Below, in pieces: positions 8,389 to 16,997 of a DNA stretch of 64,000 nucleotides (its first letter is position 1; every line of letters begins with the position of its first letter). A program made the position numbers and the translations under genes. Where the stretch lies: positions 8,208 through 72,207 of the forward strand of contig ONQL01000008.1 in the NCBI GenBank assembly GCA_900319985.1. The letters are read 5' to 3'. The notes beneath the pieces are model-generated. The model was not told the origin of the DNA, ran no database searches, and worked only from the letters and a program-made list of their open reading frames with translations. The stretch is from an uncultured Methanobrevibacter sp. GTDB lineage: Archaea > Methanobacteriota > Methanobacteria > Methanobacteriales > Methanobacteriaceae.

Positions 8389-9406
8389 CTAAACCTCCTC
8401 CCCTTTCAAGTTCAATTTCAAAATCTCCAGGTTTTTCTAAAATCATGTCCGGTTTAACAGAAACAAATGGGAATTTCCAAGATCCTAATCTGCCAGCAAT
8501 AGTACTTGCAATATTTCTAGAGTTTCTTTTAATAAAGACTTCATCAAAAGTACTTACACGCACTAAAACATTATATGGAGCTATTTCTGTTACTTCATCA
8601 GCCAACATGATATTTAATTCAAAAGTACCTGGTTTTGTAAATAAATCATTACGAACAGCTATTAACGGTTTTTTTTCAAGACCTAACCTATCAGCAACTG
8701 TGACAGAAATATTTCCAGCATTTTTAACAGCCAATTTATAGTCTTTAGGATGAACCAAAACAAAAATTACATATGGAGCTGCAATTTCAACATCATCGAC
8801 CATCTCCACAATTTTGTTAAACATAGGAATTTTAGCAAAAATGTTTTCAAGTTTAGATTCAGCGTTGTTCTCATTATCAATACGAATTATGGCCTGTTTA
8901 GCTATATTCAACGGAGAAATTTCCAAACCTTCTTTTCCAGTGTAAATTTCCCATTTCTTAAAGTTTAGCTCCTTGATTATTTCATCACAGATTTTTTGTA
9001 AAATATTTTTATCTTTTTTAGGTTGTTTAGGTTTTCCGAAAGTTAATCTTCCATTTTCAATTATGAATGGAATTCTCATTGAAGCAATATTTCTGAATTC
9101 AGCAGCATAATCTCTGAATTTATCATTAGACAATATTTTAGCTTTTTCATTTGTGGCTATTTCTAAAATAAAATGGTCGGCATCATTACCCGGCGGAACT
9201 TCTTCAACATTATCACTATTCAACAATTTTTCAAATTTCGCTTTATCATCAATATCATGACGAAGTGATGCGTCAGCAATAATAACAAATTCATCCTCGC
9301 TTTCTTCTAAAGCTTTAACGGCAGCAATGATATTAGATATTTTAGGCTGTCCTTTTTCGTTTTTTACATTATGAGCCACATTTGATGCATCTACTACAAC
9401 TTTCAT
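8381..9406 (-). CDS. PIN/NYN-domain ribonuclease with duplicated C-terminal domain
   Basis: ATG 9406, behind AGGTGA, gives 341 residues beginning MKVVVDASNVAH. Residues 1-120 fit a Zc3h12a-like NYN/PIN nuclease: D6 and N9 in DASNVAH, D45, the GNDADHF element (D75, D77) and LSNDKFRDY (D95, D99) supply the acidic metal site. Residues 209-265 and 275-332 are two copies of a module (APYVIFVLV...VADRLGL.KKPLIAV..D.FTKPGTFEL and its partner). A TTG start at 9442 would add 12 residues and is less likely. The stop codon overlaps the start of the GGDD protein by eight bases. Probably an RNase; target unknown. Confidence 0.7.
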   Translation of the reverse strand: MKVVVDASNVAHNVKNEKGQPKISNIIAAVKALEESEDEFVIIADASLRHDIDDKAKFEKLLNSDNVEEVPPGNDADHFILEIATNEKAKILSNDKFRDYAAEFRNIASMRIPFIIENGRLTFGKPKQPKKDKNILQKICDEIIKELNFKKWEIYTGKEGLEISPLNIAKQAIIRIDNENNAESKLENIFAKIPMFNKIVEMVDDVEIAAPYVIFVLVHPKDYKLAVKNAGNISVTVADRLGLEKKPLIAVRNDLFTKPGTFELNIMLADEVTEIAPYNVLVRVSTFDEVFIKRNSRNIASTIAGRLGSWKFPFVSVKPDMILEKPGDFEIELERGGGLDD

Positions 9407-9492
9407 AATATCACCTAAATAATCTTCCAAATAATTGTTCAATATTTAATATATGTTTAAATCAATATTTAAATTTAATTTAATATTTGATA

Positions 9493-10236
9493 TTATATTC
9501 CGTTTCGAGGAAATTTTCCAAATAAAAACTTCTCACCACCAACATTATGAAGATAAATTTCTATTTCATCTTCTGAAATATGGTACACATTATATGAATT
9601 TCCATTTTTTCCCCTTAATTTTTCAGAACATAAAGATCCAGCATTGGCAATTACAGTTTCATTAATTTTCCATATGTTCGGAACATGCTTATGCCCGGAT
9701 AAAACCAAATCAACTTCATGTGTTGTCAATGTTTTTAAAATATCTCCAGAATCAGACAGGACATTACGTTCACGTCCAGTTTGAGGAATAGAAATAATAT
9801 GATGATGCAAAACAACAATTGTAAAATTTTCATTAATTACGCATTCGTCTAACTGATGTTCCAACCATAAATGTTGAGGACGACCGATATCTCCACTATT
9901 TTCATCAGGAGTACTACTGTCCAATCCAATAACAGTAAAATCATCACCGACTGTTAATTTCCAACTTCTCTCACCAATCAACTCTTCAAAAGTTTGATAA
10001 CCCAAATTACGAGCATCATGGTTTCCCGGAATTGCAAACAATGGTGGTTCAAACATTGCAAGATATTTGGTTGCTTGCTTGAATTGCTTATAATAACCAT
10101 TATTGGTGATATCCCCAGTCAGTATTATCATATCCGGCTGCAAGCTGTTGATTTCAGCTACAGCAGTCATAAACATTTCTTCATTGAAATCAGATTTACT
10201 GATATGCAAATCTGAAATATGAGCAATAACAGTCAT
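9493..10236 (-). CDS. Calcineurin-like metallophosphoesterase (Icc/CpdA type)
   Basis: A 247-residue enzyme with all five metallophosphoesterase blocks in order: HISDLHIS (6-13), GDITNNG (about 41-47), PGNHD (about 69-73), VVLHHH (about 141-146) and SGHKHVP (about 179-185). Family members hydrolyse cyclic nucleotides, nucleotide polyphosphates or phosphomonoesters; the Icc/CpdA subgroup includes 3',5'-cyclic nucleotide phosphodiesterases. It lies just upstream of the NYN nuclease and the GGDD protein on the same strand, which makes a nucleotide-messenger substrate an attractive but unproven idea. Confidence 0.85.
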   Translation of the reverse strand: MTVIAHISDLHISKSDFNEEMFMTAVAEINSLQPDMIILTGDITNNGYYKQFKQATKYLAMFEPPLFAIPGNHDARNLGYQTFEELIGERSWKLTVGDDFTVIGLDSSTPDENSGDIGRPQHLWLEHQLDECVINENFTIVVLHHHIISIPQTGRERNVLSDSGDILKTLTTHEVDLVLSGHKHVPNIWKINETVIANAGSLCSEKLRGKNGNSYNVYHISEDEIEIYLHNVGGEKFLFGKFPRNGI

Positions 10237-10241
10237 AGTAT

Positions 10242-10592
10242 CTATTGATTTAATTTCATAATAGCTTCTGCCAAATCACCTTTACATTCTTCTAAAGCAG
10301 CTTTAGCATCTTCTTTAGAAACATTAGCAGAATTAGCTACCATTTCAATATCCTCATCCGGAATTTCAACTTCATACTCAAGCTCAACTTCACGAGCTTT
10401 ACCTTCAATCTGGTAAGTTTCCTGACCCATTACATTCATTAAACTTACACTAGGATTATCAATAATCAATTCTTTATCATCGAAACGGATAATGACTTCA
10501 TGGGCACCTTCCAAATCTTCCATTTTCATACCCATTTTTTTCATTTGCCTTTCCATCTGTTTCATTTGTTTTTTATTCATACCAGGTATCAT
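10242..10592 (-). CDS. nac: Nascent polypeptide-associated complex protein
   Basis: Archaeal NAC homodimer subunit, 116 residues, which binds the ribosome exit site and contacts emerging chains. A Met/Lys-rich N-terminus (MIPGMNKKQMKQMERQMKKM) is followed by the NAC beta-barrel domain (about 30-75, with IIDNPSVSLMNVMGQETYQI-type core) and a C-terminal UBA domain (about 80-116, NVSKEDAKAALEECKGDLAEAI). Length is normal for the family. The gene ends five bases before the phosphoesterase gene on the same strand. Confidence 0.92.
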   Translation of the reverse strand: MIPGMNKKQMKQMERQMKKMGMKMEDLEGAHEVIIRFDDKELIIDNPSVSLMNVMGQETYQIEGKAREVELEYEVEIPDEDIEMVANSANVSKEDAKAALEECKGDLAEAIMKLNQ

Positions 10593-10680
10593 AATAAATC
10601 CTCTATAAAATAACTGTTTATAATTATATTTTTAATTATTATTAAAAATTTGGTTATATTTAAAAAAAAATAATTATGGA

Positions 10681-11823
10681 TTATTCATTAAATCCATAAA
10701 TTTCATTTTCAAATGTTTTTGCAACATCTTTCAATACTTCTGGAATATTGATTTGTTGAGGACATTCCTCAATACATGATTCGCATTCAGTGCAATCTGA
10801 AGCAATTCCAACGCCCTCAAGCTTTGAATAATTCAAATAGGCATTTCCAAATTGTGTCCAGTCATCCTGTTCAAGAAGTTTATGTTTATTATACAAATCA
10901 AAGACTTTTGCAATGTCAATTTCTTCCGGACATGCATCAACGCAGTATCTGCATTTTGTACAGTCCACAGTAATGTTGCTATTGATAATTTCTGAAACTT
11001 CCTCTAAAATTTTTAATTCATCCTCATTTAGTGGATCAGCGTTTTTAATTTCTTTGATGTTTTCTTTAAGCTGATCTACAGTATTTGCTCCAGTCAACAC
11101 AACACAGACATCATCAATATTAGCTACAAATCTCATTGCCCAAGAAACTACAGACCGGTCAGGAGCATATTCTTTCATAATTTTTTCAGCCTCTTCAGGC
11201 ACATCAGCTAAAAATCCGCCTTTATACGGTTCCATGACCATTACCTTTTTATTGTATTTTCTTGCAACCTCCAAACATTTCTTAGATTCAATGTTTTCAT
11301 CTTCCCAGTCAAGGTAGTTGATTTGAAGCAAGACAAACTCCAATTCAGGATGGTCAAATAGGATTTCCTCTAAAAATTCAGCATTTCCATGAGTGGAAAT
11401 ACCAATATGTTTAATGTATCCCTCTTCTTTTTTCTTTTGGATAAATGAATACAAATCGACATTTTTCCATGCAGTTTCAGTGAATCCACTTACATTATGC
11501 AACATGAAATAATCAAAATAGTCAACGCCGCAATTTTCCAATTGTTGTGAAAAGAGCGGTTCCAATTGTGACTCTTCAGTAATTATAAACAAAGGTAATT
11601 TAGTTGCAATCTTATATGAATCACGAGGATATCTATCGGCGACACATTTTTTAAATGCCTGCTCACCTACGGTTTCATGATAAATAAATGCAGTATCAAA
11701 GTGATTGAAACCTGCATCCATAAATGCATCTACCATCTGATTGACCTGTTCATAATCAATGTTTGCAAAGTCATTTTCATCCAAAAGAGGAAGCCTCATC
11801 ATTCCCATACCTAAATTTTTCAT
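10681..11823 (-). CDS. Aldo/keto reductase with two 4Fe-4S clusters
   Basis: A 380-residue fusion. Residues 1-280 form an aldo/keto reductase barrel (GMGMMRLPLL, HFDTAFIYHE, DYFMLHNV, GISTHG). The C-terminal part carries two ferredoxin cysteine motifs, CTKCRYCVDACP and CTECESCIEECP. This architecture is common in anaerobes and is annotated as a predicted oxidoreductase; electron partner and substrate are not known. The Fe-S domain implies ferredoxin-type rather than pure NAD(P)H chemistry. It is monocistronic and leftward. Confidence 0.88.
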   Translation of the reverse strand: MKNLGMGMMRLPLLDENDFANIDYEQVNQMVDAFMDAGFNHFDTAFIYHETVGEQAFKKCVADRYPRDSYKIATKLPLFIITEESQLEPLFSQQLENCGVDYFDYFMLHNVSGFTETAWKNVDLYSFIQKKKEEGYIKHIGISTHGNAEFLEEILFDHPELEFVLLQINYLDWEDENIESKKCLEVARKYNKKVMVMEPYKGGFLADVPEEAEKIMKEYAPDRSVVSWAMRFVANIDDVCVVLTGANTVDQLKENIKEIKNADPLNEDELKILEEVSEIINSNITVDCTKCRYCVDACPEEIDIAKVFDLYNKHKLLEQDDWTQFGNAYLNYSKLEGVGIASDCTECESCIEECPQQINIPEVLKDVAKTFENEIYGFNE

Positions 11824-12004
11824 TCAAATACACCACAATAACTTTTTTCTTTCAAATATAGTTTTTAACATAACCTAATGCATATAAAACAATTTTATCA
11901 TTAATGAATAGATTATTCTCACTTTACTATAATGCCCATTTCATCAATGTGTAAAAAATTTTCCCTAAAAATATATTTAACTGATGTACATAATAATTAT
12001 TTCC

Positions 12005-12544
12005 ATGAACAAAAATCGATGCAACTGGGCAACAGATGTGGAAGAAATTTATATCAAATATCATGATGAAGAATGGGGCGTTCCGACTCATGATGACCAG
12101 GAACTTTTTGAATTTTTAGTATTGGAATCATTTCAGGCAGGACTTTCATGGATTACAATCTTAAAAAAACGTGAAAACTTTAAAAAAGCATTTGATAACT
12201 TTGATGTCGTTAAAGTGGCAAATTATAATGAAAATAAAATAAATGAACTTAGAGAAAATGCTGGAATTATCCGCCACAAGGGAAAAATCACCTCAGCAAT
12301 CAATAATGCACAGATATTCCTTGAAATACAAAAAGAGTTCGGAAGTTTTGATGAATACATATGGGGATTCACCGATGGTGAGATAATAAAAGCTGAGTAT
12401 TTGACCGAATCCGATTTATCGAAGAATATATCTAAAGATTTGAAAAAACGTGGAATGAAATTTGTAGGTCCGACAATAATATATTCTTATCTGGAAGCTA
12501 TCGGAATAATCGATAACCATCAGAAAGACTGCTTTAAATATTAA
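12005..12544 (+). CDS. tag: DNA-3-methyladenine glycosylase I
   Basis: Base-excision glycosylase removing 3-methyladenine from DNA. The start at ATG 12005 gives MNKNRCNWATDVEE, matching the family N-terminus; the in-frame ATG 11984 would add seven hydrophobic residues with no family support. Family motifs are YHDEEWGVP, FEFLVLESFQAGLSW and, at the end, HQKDC, where His and Cys complete the structural zinc site with the N-terminal Cys and His. Length (179) is close to E. coli Tag. Divergent from the aldo/keto reductase gene. Confidence 0.92.
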   Translation: MNKNRCNWATDVEEIYIKYHDEEWGVPTHDDQELFEFLVLESFQAGLSWITILKKRENFKKAFDNFDVVKVANYNENKINELRENAGIIRHKGKITSAINNAQIFLEIQKEFGSFDEYIWGFTDGEIIKAEYLTESDLSKNISKDLKKRGMKFVGPTIIYSYLEAIGIIDNHQKDCFKY

Positions 12545-12612
12545 TATATCTAAAAACATGCATATCCAATTAAAAATTCCCACAAACAACAATCAAATGA
12601 AAATTGATTATA

Positions 12613-13638
12613 CTACTCTTCCAATAGAATTATATCTTTAGGATCCACTTTTAAATACTCAGGAATCACAAATTCATGTTCCCTAATCCTTTTATCTTGT
12701 TTCCACCATAAACCATTTGCCAGTGTTACCTCCCATTCAAAAGGCATTTCCAACAAAGTCGAATCCGCAGTATCTATTACATTCACATCATCCTTTTTAG
12801 CAGCGGAAAAATTATGTGCCCTTATTCCAATGTGAGTAATATTAGGTGAAATCCGTTCAGATACCTCAAAATCAACACCCCAATCCAAAGACCTAATATG
12901 AAAATCATCGATAACATCTATACGGGAAATATTCTTACAGCCAGTAAGCCTTGCAACCTGAACCCTCTTCGGATTTTCAAAAATCTCATAAGTATCACCC
13001 TTAGCAATGATTTTACCTTCATCCATAATTATCAGCTCATCACAGAACTGAAAAGCCTCATCACGATCATGAGTAACTAAAATTGAAAACCCATCGAAAT
13101 CCTTCAGTGAATTAACAAGCTCAATACGCAATTGTTCTTTCAAAAAAGTATCCATAGCACTAAACGGCTCATCCAACAAAATAACATCAGGACCATAAGC
13201 CAATATACGAGCCAAAGCAACCCTCTGCTGCTGACCCCCAGACAATTGCCGAGGATATCTCTTTTCCAAACCCTCCAAATGAAAACGTTTAATCATATTC
13301 TCCACAATGTTTTTATCATGATTTTTAGGCAAACCAATAGCCACGTTTTCTTCAACTGTCATATTTGGAAATAAGGCATAATTCTGAAACAAGTAGCCTA
13401 CATTCCTTTTTTGAGGTTTTAAATTAATTTTCCTATTAGAATCAAAATAAACAGTTTCTTCATCTGAAGTTAAACTTACAACACCCTTATCCGGATTAAC
13501 AATGCCCGCAACAGACTTCAAAGTCATACTCTTACCACAACCAGAAGGACCAAGAATGCCCAAGCACCCTTTTTTCAATTCAAAATCAACTTCCAAGTCA
13601 AATTCCTTTAGTTTCTTTAGAATGTTAACTTTTAACAT
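12613..13638 (-). CDS. modC: Molybdate/tungstate ABC transporter ATPase, full-length second copy
   Basis: ABC ATPase of ModC/WtpC type, 341 residues from ATG 13638 (GTG 13644 is possible). Walker A is GPSGCGKSM, the Q-loop region YLFQNYALFPNM, signature LSGGQQQR, Walker B VILLDEPFSAMD, switch TH; the C-terminal third is a molybdate-responsive accessory region. It is a near copy of the gene at 13994-14995 but keeps the normal AGIVNPDKGVVS segment after Walker A that the other copy lacks. It probably energises the ModB permease. Separated from its twin by an A+T-rich spacer. Confidence 0.85.
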   Translation of the reverse strand: MLKVNILKKLKEFDLEVDFELKKGCLGILGPSGCGKSMTLKSVAGIVNPDKGVVSLTSDEETVYFDSNRKINLKPQKRNVGYLFQNYALFPNMTVEENVAIGLPKNHDKNIVENMIKRFHLEGLEKRYPRQLSGGQQQRVALARILAYGPDVILLDEPFSAMDTFLKEQLRIELVNSLKDFDGFSILVTHDRDEAFQFCDELIIMDEGKIIAKGDTYEIFENPKRVQVARLTGCKNISRIDVIDDFHIRSLDWGVDFEVSERISPNITHIGIRAHNFSAAKKDDVNVIDTADSTLLEMPFEWEVTLANGLWWKQDKRIREHEFVIPEYLKVDPKDIILLEE

Positions 13639-13993
13639 TTTCACAAAACAGTCCCCCAAATATATAAAATAAAATTATAATCTCAAGTAAATAACATGAC
13701 AAAAATCTAATTAAAATTATTTTAATAATCATTATTTAAATAATTATTGAATTAAAATCAATTTTACGAAGTGAAATACCATTAATAAAGAAAAATAAGA
13801 ATTTAAGAATATTAAAAAATAATATATGCTTCCAAATAATTTATAAAGAAATTTAAAGATGAAAAAACAGTTTTCATCAAACAGAAAATTAAAATATTTA
13901 TTAATTAAACAAAAAAAAATTAAACTTAAAATCACAATATGCAACATTTACAAATCAATGCAATGAAAATTTTTAGATAAAAAATTAATCAAA
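13639..13993. other. A+T-rich spacer between the two modC copies
   Basis: About 355 bases with no credible gene. A 67-residue frame on the minus strand (13744-13947) is almost all Phe, Leu and Ile encoded by A/T triplets and has no ribosome binding site. No palindrome, transposase remnant or clear second promoter was recognised. The spacer is the boundary of a tandem duplication. Confidence 0.5.
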
Positions 13994-14995
13994 CTACTTT
14001 TCCAGAAGTATTATATCTTTAGGATCCACTTTTATATACTCCGGAACAGTAAATTCATGATTATCAATCTGCTTATCGTATTTCCACCATAAACCATTCG
14101 CCAATGTTACCTCCCATTCAAAAGGCATTTCCAACAAAGTCGAATCTATAGTATCCATAACATTCACATCATCCTTTTCAGCAGCAGAAAAATCATGTGC
14201 CCTTATTCCAATGTGAGTAATATCCGGTGAAATCCGCTCAGATACCTCAAAATCAACACCCCAATCCAAAGACCTAAGATGAAAATCATCGATAATCTCA
14301 ATTCTAGAAATATTCTTACAGCCAGTAAGCCTTGCAACCTGAACTCTCTTCGGATTTTCAAAAATCTCATAAATATCACCCTTAGCAATGATTTTACCTT
14401 CATCCAATACGATAAGTTCGTCACAGAACTGAAAAGCCTCATCACGGTCATGGGTAACCATAATTGAAAATCCATCGAAATCCTTCAGTGAATTAACCAG
14501 CTCAATACGCAATTGTTCTTTCAAAAAAGTGTCCATAGCACTAAACGGCTCATCCAACAAAATAACATCAGGACCATAAGCCAATATACGAGCCAAAGCA
14601 ACCCTCTGCTGCTGACCTCCAGACAATTGCCGAGGATATCTCTTTTCCAACCCTTCCAAATGAAAACGTTTAATCATTTCAGATACAATTTTATTATCTG
14701 AACCTTTAGATAAACCACTAGCTACATTTTCTTCAACAGTCATATTTGGAAATAAAGCATAATTCTGAAACAAGTAGCCTACATTCCTTTTTTGAGGTTT
14801 TAAATTAATTTTCCTATTAGAATCAAAATAAACAGTTTCTTCATCTGAAGTTAAAACAGACTTCAAAGTCATACTCTTACCACAGCCAGAGGGACCAAGA
14901 ATACCTAAACGTTTTTGTTTCAATTCAAAATCAACTTCCAAGTCAAATTCCTTAAGTTTCTTAAAGATATTGACTTTCAACAATTTAATGCCCAT
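13994..14995 (-). CDS. modC: Molybdate/tungstate ABC transporter ATPase, copy with internal deletion
   Basis: Starts at ATG 14995 (MGIKLLKVNIF) behind GAGGAT, directly after modB. Walker A (GPSGCGKSM), signature (LSGGQQQR), Walker B (VILLDEPFSAMD) and H-switch are present, but compared with the downstream copy 36 bases are missing near 14854, removing 12 residues (AGIVNPDKGVVS) between the Walker A helix and the next strand. That segment is normal in ABC ATPases, so this promoter-proximal copy may be misfolded or weak. The reading frame is otherwise intact; it could be a decaying paralogue. Confidence 0.8.
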   Translation of the reverse strand: MGIKLLKVNIFKKLKEFDLEVDFELKQKRLGILGPSGCGKSMTLKSVLTSDEETVYFDSNRKINLKPQKRNVGYLFQNYALFPNMTVEENVASGLSKGSDNKIVSEMIKRFHLEGLEKRYPRQLSGGQQQRVALARILAYGPDVILLDEPFSAMDTFLKEQLRIELVNSLKDFDGFSIMVTHDRDEAFQFCDELIVLDEGKIIAKGDIYEIFENPKRVQVARLTGCKNISRIEIIDDFHLRSLDWGVDFEVSERISPDITHIGIRAHDFSAAEKDDVNVMDTIDSTLLEMPFEWEVTLANGLWWKYDKQIDNHEFTVPEYIKVDPKDIILLEK

Positions 14996-15023
14996 AATAA
15001 TCCTCAATATAAAAAAAAGTAAG

Positions 15024-15698
15024 TTATTTCCACTGTTTTTCCTTACGTAATGTAACATAATCCATAATGAAAATAGCTATAAATGCAATGAAAACAATGA
15101 CTATTACATAATCAAAAGCACTTCCCATATTTCCCGCAGCCACTTCAGAATAGACGGCCATAGGAAGTGTCCTGGTTTGTCCTGCAATATTACCTGCAAG
15201 CATAGCTGTAGCACCAAATTCGCCTAAACCACGAGCATAAGCAAGAATTCCACCACTAATAATTCCAGGTAATGCATTTGCAAATAAAACCTTCCAAAAA
15301 ATTTTCCACTCAGACATACCCAATGTACGGCCAGCATCTACCAAATTAGAATCCACTTGTTCAAATGCTCCCCGAGCGGAACGATACATTAAAGGAAAAG
15401 ACATGACGACTGCTGCAATAACTGTTGCAGACCATGAGAAAGCTATTTTTACAGCAAAAAAATCTATAAAGAACTTTCCTATAGGTCCCCTTACACCAAA
15501 AATATACAATAAAAAGAAACCCACTACAGTAGGAGGCAATACTATTGGAAGTGTAAAAATACCATCCAATACGATTTTTATTGAGTCATTTTTAAGTTTA
15601 ACGATGCCCCAAGCAACAATCAAACCTATAAAAAAGGTTATGAGAATTGATAAACTTGCAGTTTTCATCGAAATTATAATCGGGTCCCAATTCATCAT
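15024..15698 (-). CDS. modB: Molybdate ABC transporter permease
   Basis: A 224-residue inner-membrane permease with about five to six hydrophobic segments. The cytoplasmic EAA loop reads DAGRTLGMSEWKIFWKVLFA, continuing into a G-rich stretch, and binds the ModC ATPase. The sequence LPIVLPPTVVGFFLL near residue 50 and ARGLGEFGATAML near 160 are ModB/CysT family hallmarks. It lies between modA and the deleted modC copy, all leftward. Start at ATG 15698 or 15695; a GTGAT element precedes. Confidence 0.9.
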   Translation of the reverse strand: MMNWDPIIISMKTASLSILITFFIGLIVAWGIVKLKNDSIKIVLDGIFTLPIVLPPTVVGFFLLYIFGVRGPIGKFFIDFFAVKIAFSWSATVIAAVVMSFPLMYRSARGAFEQVDSNLVDAGRTLGMSEWKIFWKVLFANALPGIISGGILAYARGLGEFGATAMLAGNIAGQTRTLPMAVYSEVAAGNMGSAFDYVIVIVFIAFIAIFIMDYVTLRKEKQWK

Positions 15699-15755
15699 GT
15701 CTTTATCACTTTAATATTAATTATTTAAATATTTTACATGAACACACTATTAAAT

Positions 15756-16586
15756 TTATTCATGAATTGTGAAACCATATTCAACGAATACATCTTTAGC
15801 TTCTTTAGTTTGTAAGAAGTCCATAAATGCTTTTGTAGCATCTGAATCAGTTGAATTTTTAAGTGCTGCTACAGGATAAATAACTGGAGTTTTTAAAGAA
15901 CCTTCAGGAGCTTCACAGACTACTTTAACATTATCATTGGATTTAGCATCTGTAGCATATACAATACCACAATCTGCAGATCCTTGAGCAACTTGATTTA
16001 ATACAGCAGTCACATCAGTACCCAATGATAATTTGGATTCTACACTATCCCAAATACCAGTATTATTTAATACTTCCTGAGCATATTGTCCAGCAGGTAC
16101 AGATTTAGGATCACCAATAGCAATATTACCTTTTACATTCTTCAAATCATCAAATGAAGAGATATTAGCATTTGAATCTTTAGGGACAATTAAAACAACC
16201 TTATTTTCTAAAAATTGGAGATTGGTGCTATTGTCAACAATACCTTTATCAGCTAAAGCATTCATCTGTTTGTTAGCAGCAGACATGAACACATCAGCTT
16301 TTAAACCATTTTCAATTTGAGTTTGCAAATCCCCACTTGAAGCATAGGTAGGTGTAACTTTTACACCATTATATTTTTTTTCAAACATAGGGATTAATTT
16401 TTCATCAAAAACATTTTTTAAACTAGCTGCTGCAGCTAAGTTAACTTCTTTCCCATTTAAATCCTGTGCATTATTAGAATCACTAGCACCTACAGAGTCG
16501 AAGAAACCTGCAGAAACAATACCTGCACCAGCAACAACTATTGCAGCAAAAATTGCAATGAGCAATATTTTTTTTGTAGACTTCAT
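15756..16586 (-). CDS. modA: Molybdate-binding periplasmic-type lipoprotein/protein
   Basis: Extracellular substrate-binding component of the molybdate transporter, 276 residues. A signal/anchor segment (about 6-27) precedes a mature part with VNLAAAASLKNVFDE, the ModA substrate-loop signature, then SGDLQTQIENG and VPAGQYAQEVL. The gene heads the modA-modB-modC operon. Whether molybdate, tungstate or both is carried cannot be told; methanogens need either for formylmethanofuran dehydrogenase. Confidence 0.92.
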   Translation of the reverse strand: MKSTKKILLIAIFAAIVVAGAGIVSAGFFDSVGASDSNNAQDLNGKEVNLAAAASLKNVFDEKLIPMFEKKYNGVKVTPTYASSGDLQTQIENGLKADVFMSAANKQMNALADKGIVDNSTNLQFLENKVVLIVPKDSNANISSFDDLKNVKGNIAIGDPKSVPAGQYAQEVLNNTGIWDSVESKLSLGTDVTAVLNQVAQGSADCGIVYATDAKSNDNVKVVCEAPEGSLKTPVIYPVAALKNSTDSDATKAFMDFLQTKEAKDVFVEYGFTIHE

Positions 16587-16851
16587 AATTATTCTCCTTT
16601 AAATTAATTAACCATACCATGACCAAATATCCAATATACGAATTGAAAAGTAGTGAAAAAAGTGATAAACTTTCTAGAAAATATATGTTAAAATATTCCC
16701 AATATAACCCACATATATATCCAAAAATTACCGACAAGAAAATCACGAAAATAAAAATAATTTGAATAAATAAATTAATTTTTATCCAATTATCGCATTT
16801 TTCCCACCATTCATCCTACCTTTTCAAATTACAATTAAAATATTTTGGCCC

Positions 16852-16865
16852 ATAGTTATAACTAT
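16852..16865. promoter_or_regulatory. Perfect 14-bp palindrome, candidate operator
   Basis: ATAGTTATAACTAT equals its own reverse complement. It sits between divergent modA and the gene starting at 16998. A dyad of this sort could bind a dimeric regulator, for example of molybdate uptake, but no regulator gene is adjacent and the match to known ModE sites is only loose. Confidence 0.4.
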
Positions 16866-16889
16866 AATAACATGATATATAAATATTTA

Positions 16890-16917
16890 CATATCGATAT
16901 AAATATATTCATATCGA
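16890..16917. promoter_or_regulatory. CATATCGA direct repeats with 20-bp period
   Basis: CATATCGA occurs at 16890-16897 and 16910-16917, exactly 20 bp apart; TCGATAT (16894-16900) and ATATCGA (16911-16917) also form an inverted repeat with a 10-base spacer. Both lie 80-110 bp upstream of the start at 16998, overlapping a TATA-like stretch around 16874-16884. Likely a regulator binding site; the regulator is unknown. Confidence 0.4.
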
Positions 16918-16997
16918 GCAAAATATTAAAAAATGAATATATTAATATATTCACCCAAAACATAACAATAACTATTAAAAATTTTAGAGGAATACAA

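Larger units (their letters stand above)
16587..16997. other. Divergent control region between modA and a flavoprotein gene
   Basis: About 410 bases without a credible gene; an upstream in-frame extension of the next gene (from 16845) is rejected. The region is very A+T rich and contains a perfect 14-bp palindrome and a duplicated octamer, listed separately, both nearer the rightward gene. Promoters for both directions must lie here. Confidence 0.6.

Noticed and set aside
11984..12004. Longer start for tag
   Set aside because: It adds a hydrophobic heptapeptide not seen in the family; ATG 12005 gives the expected start before the zinc cysteine.
13744..13947. 67-residue minus-strand frame in the modC spacer
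   Set aside because: Composition is dictated by A/T triplets (Phe, Leu, Ile), with no ribosome binding site or homologous look.
16845..16997. N-terminal extension of the PNPOx-like protein
   Set aside because: The family start is MSNIEKVNE at 16998 with a Shine-Dalgarno; the upstream part is operator-like repeat DNA.
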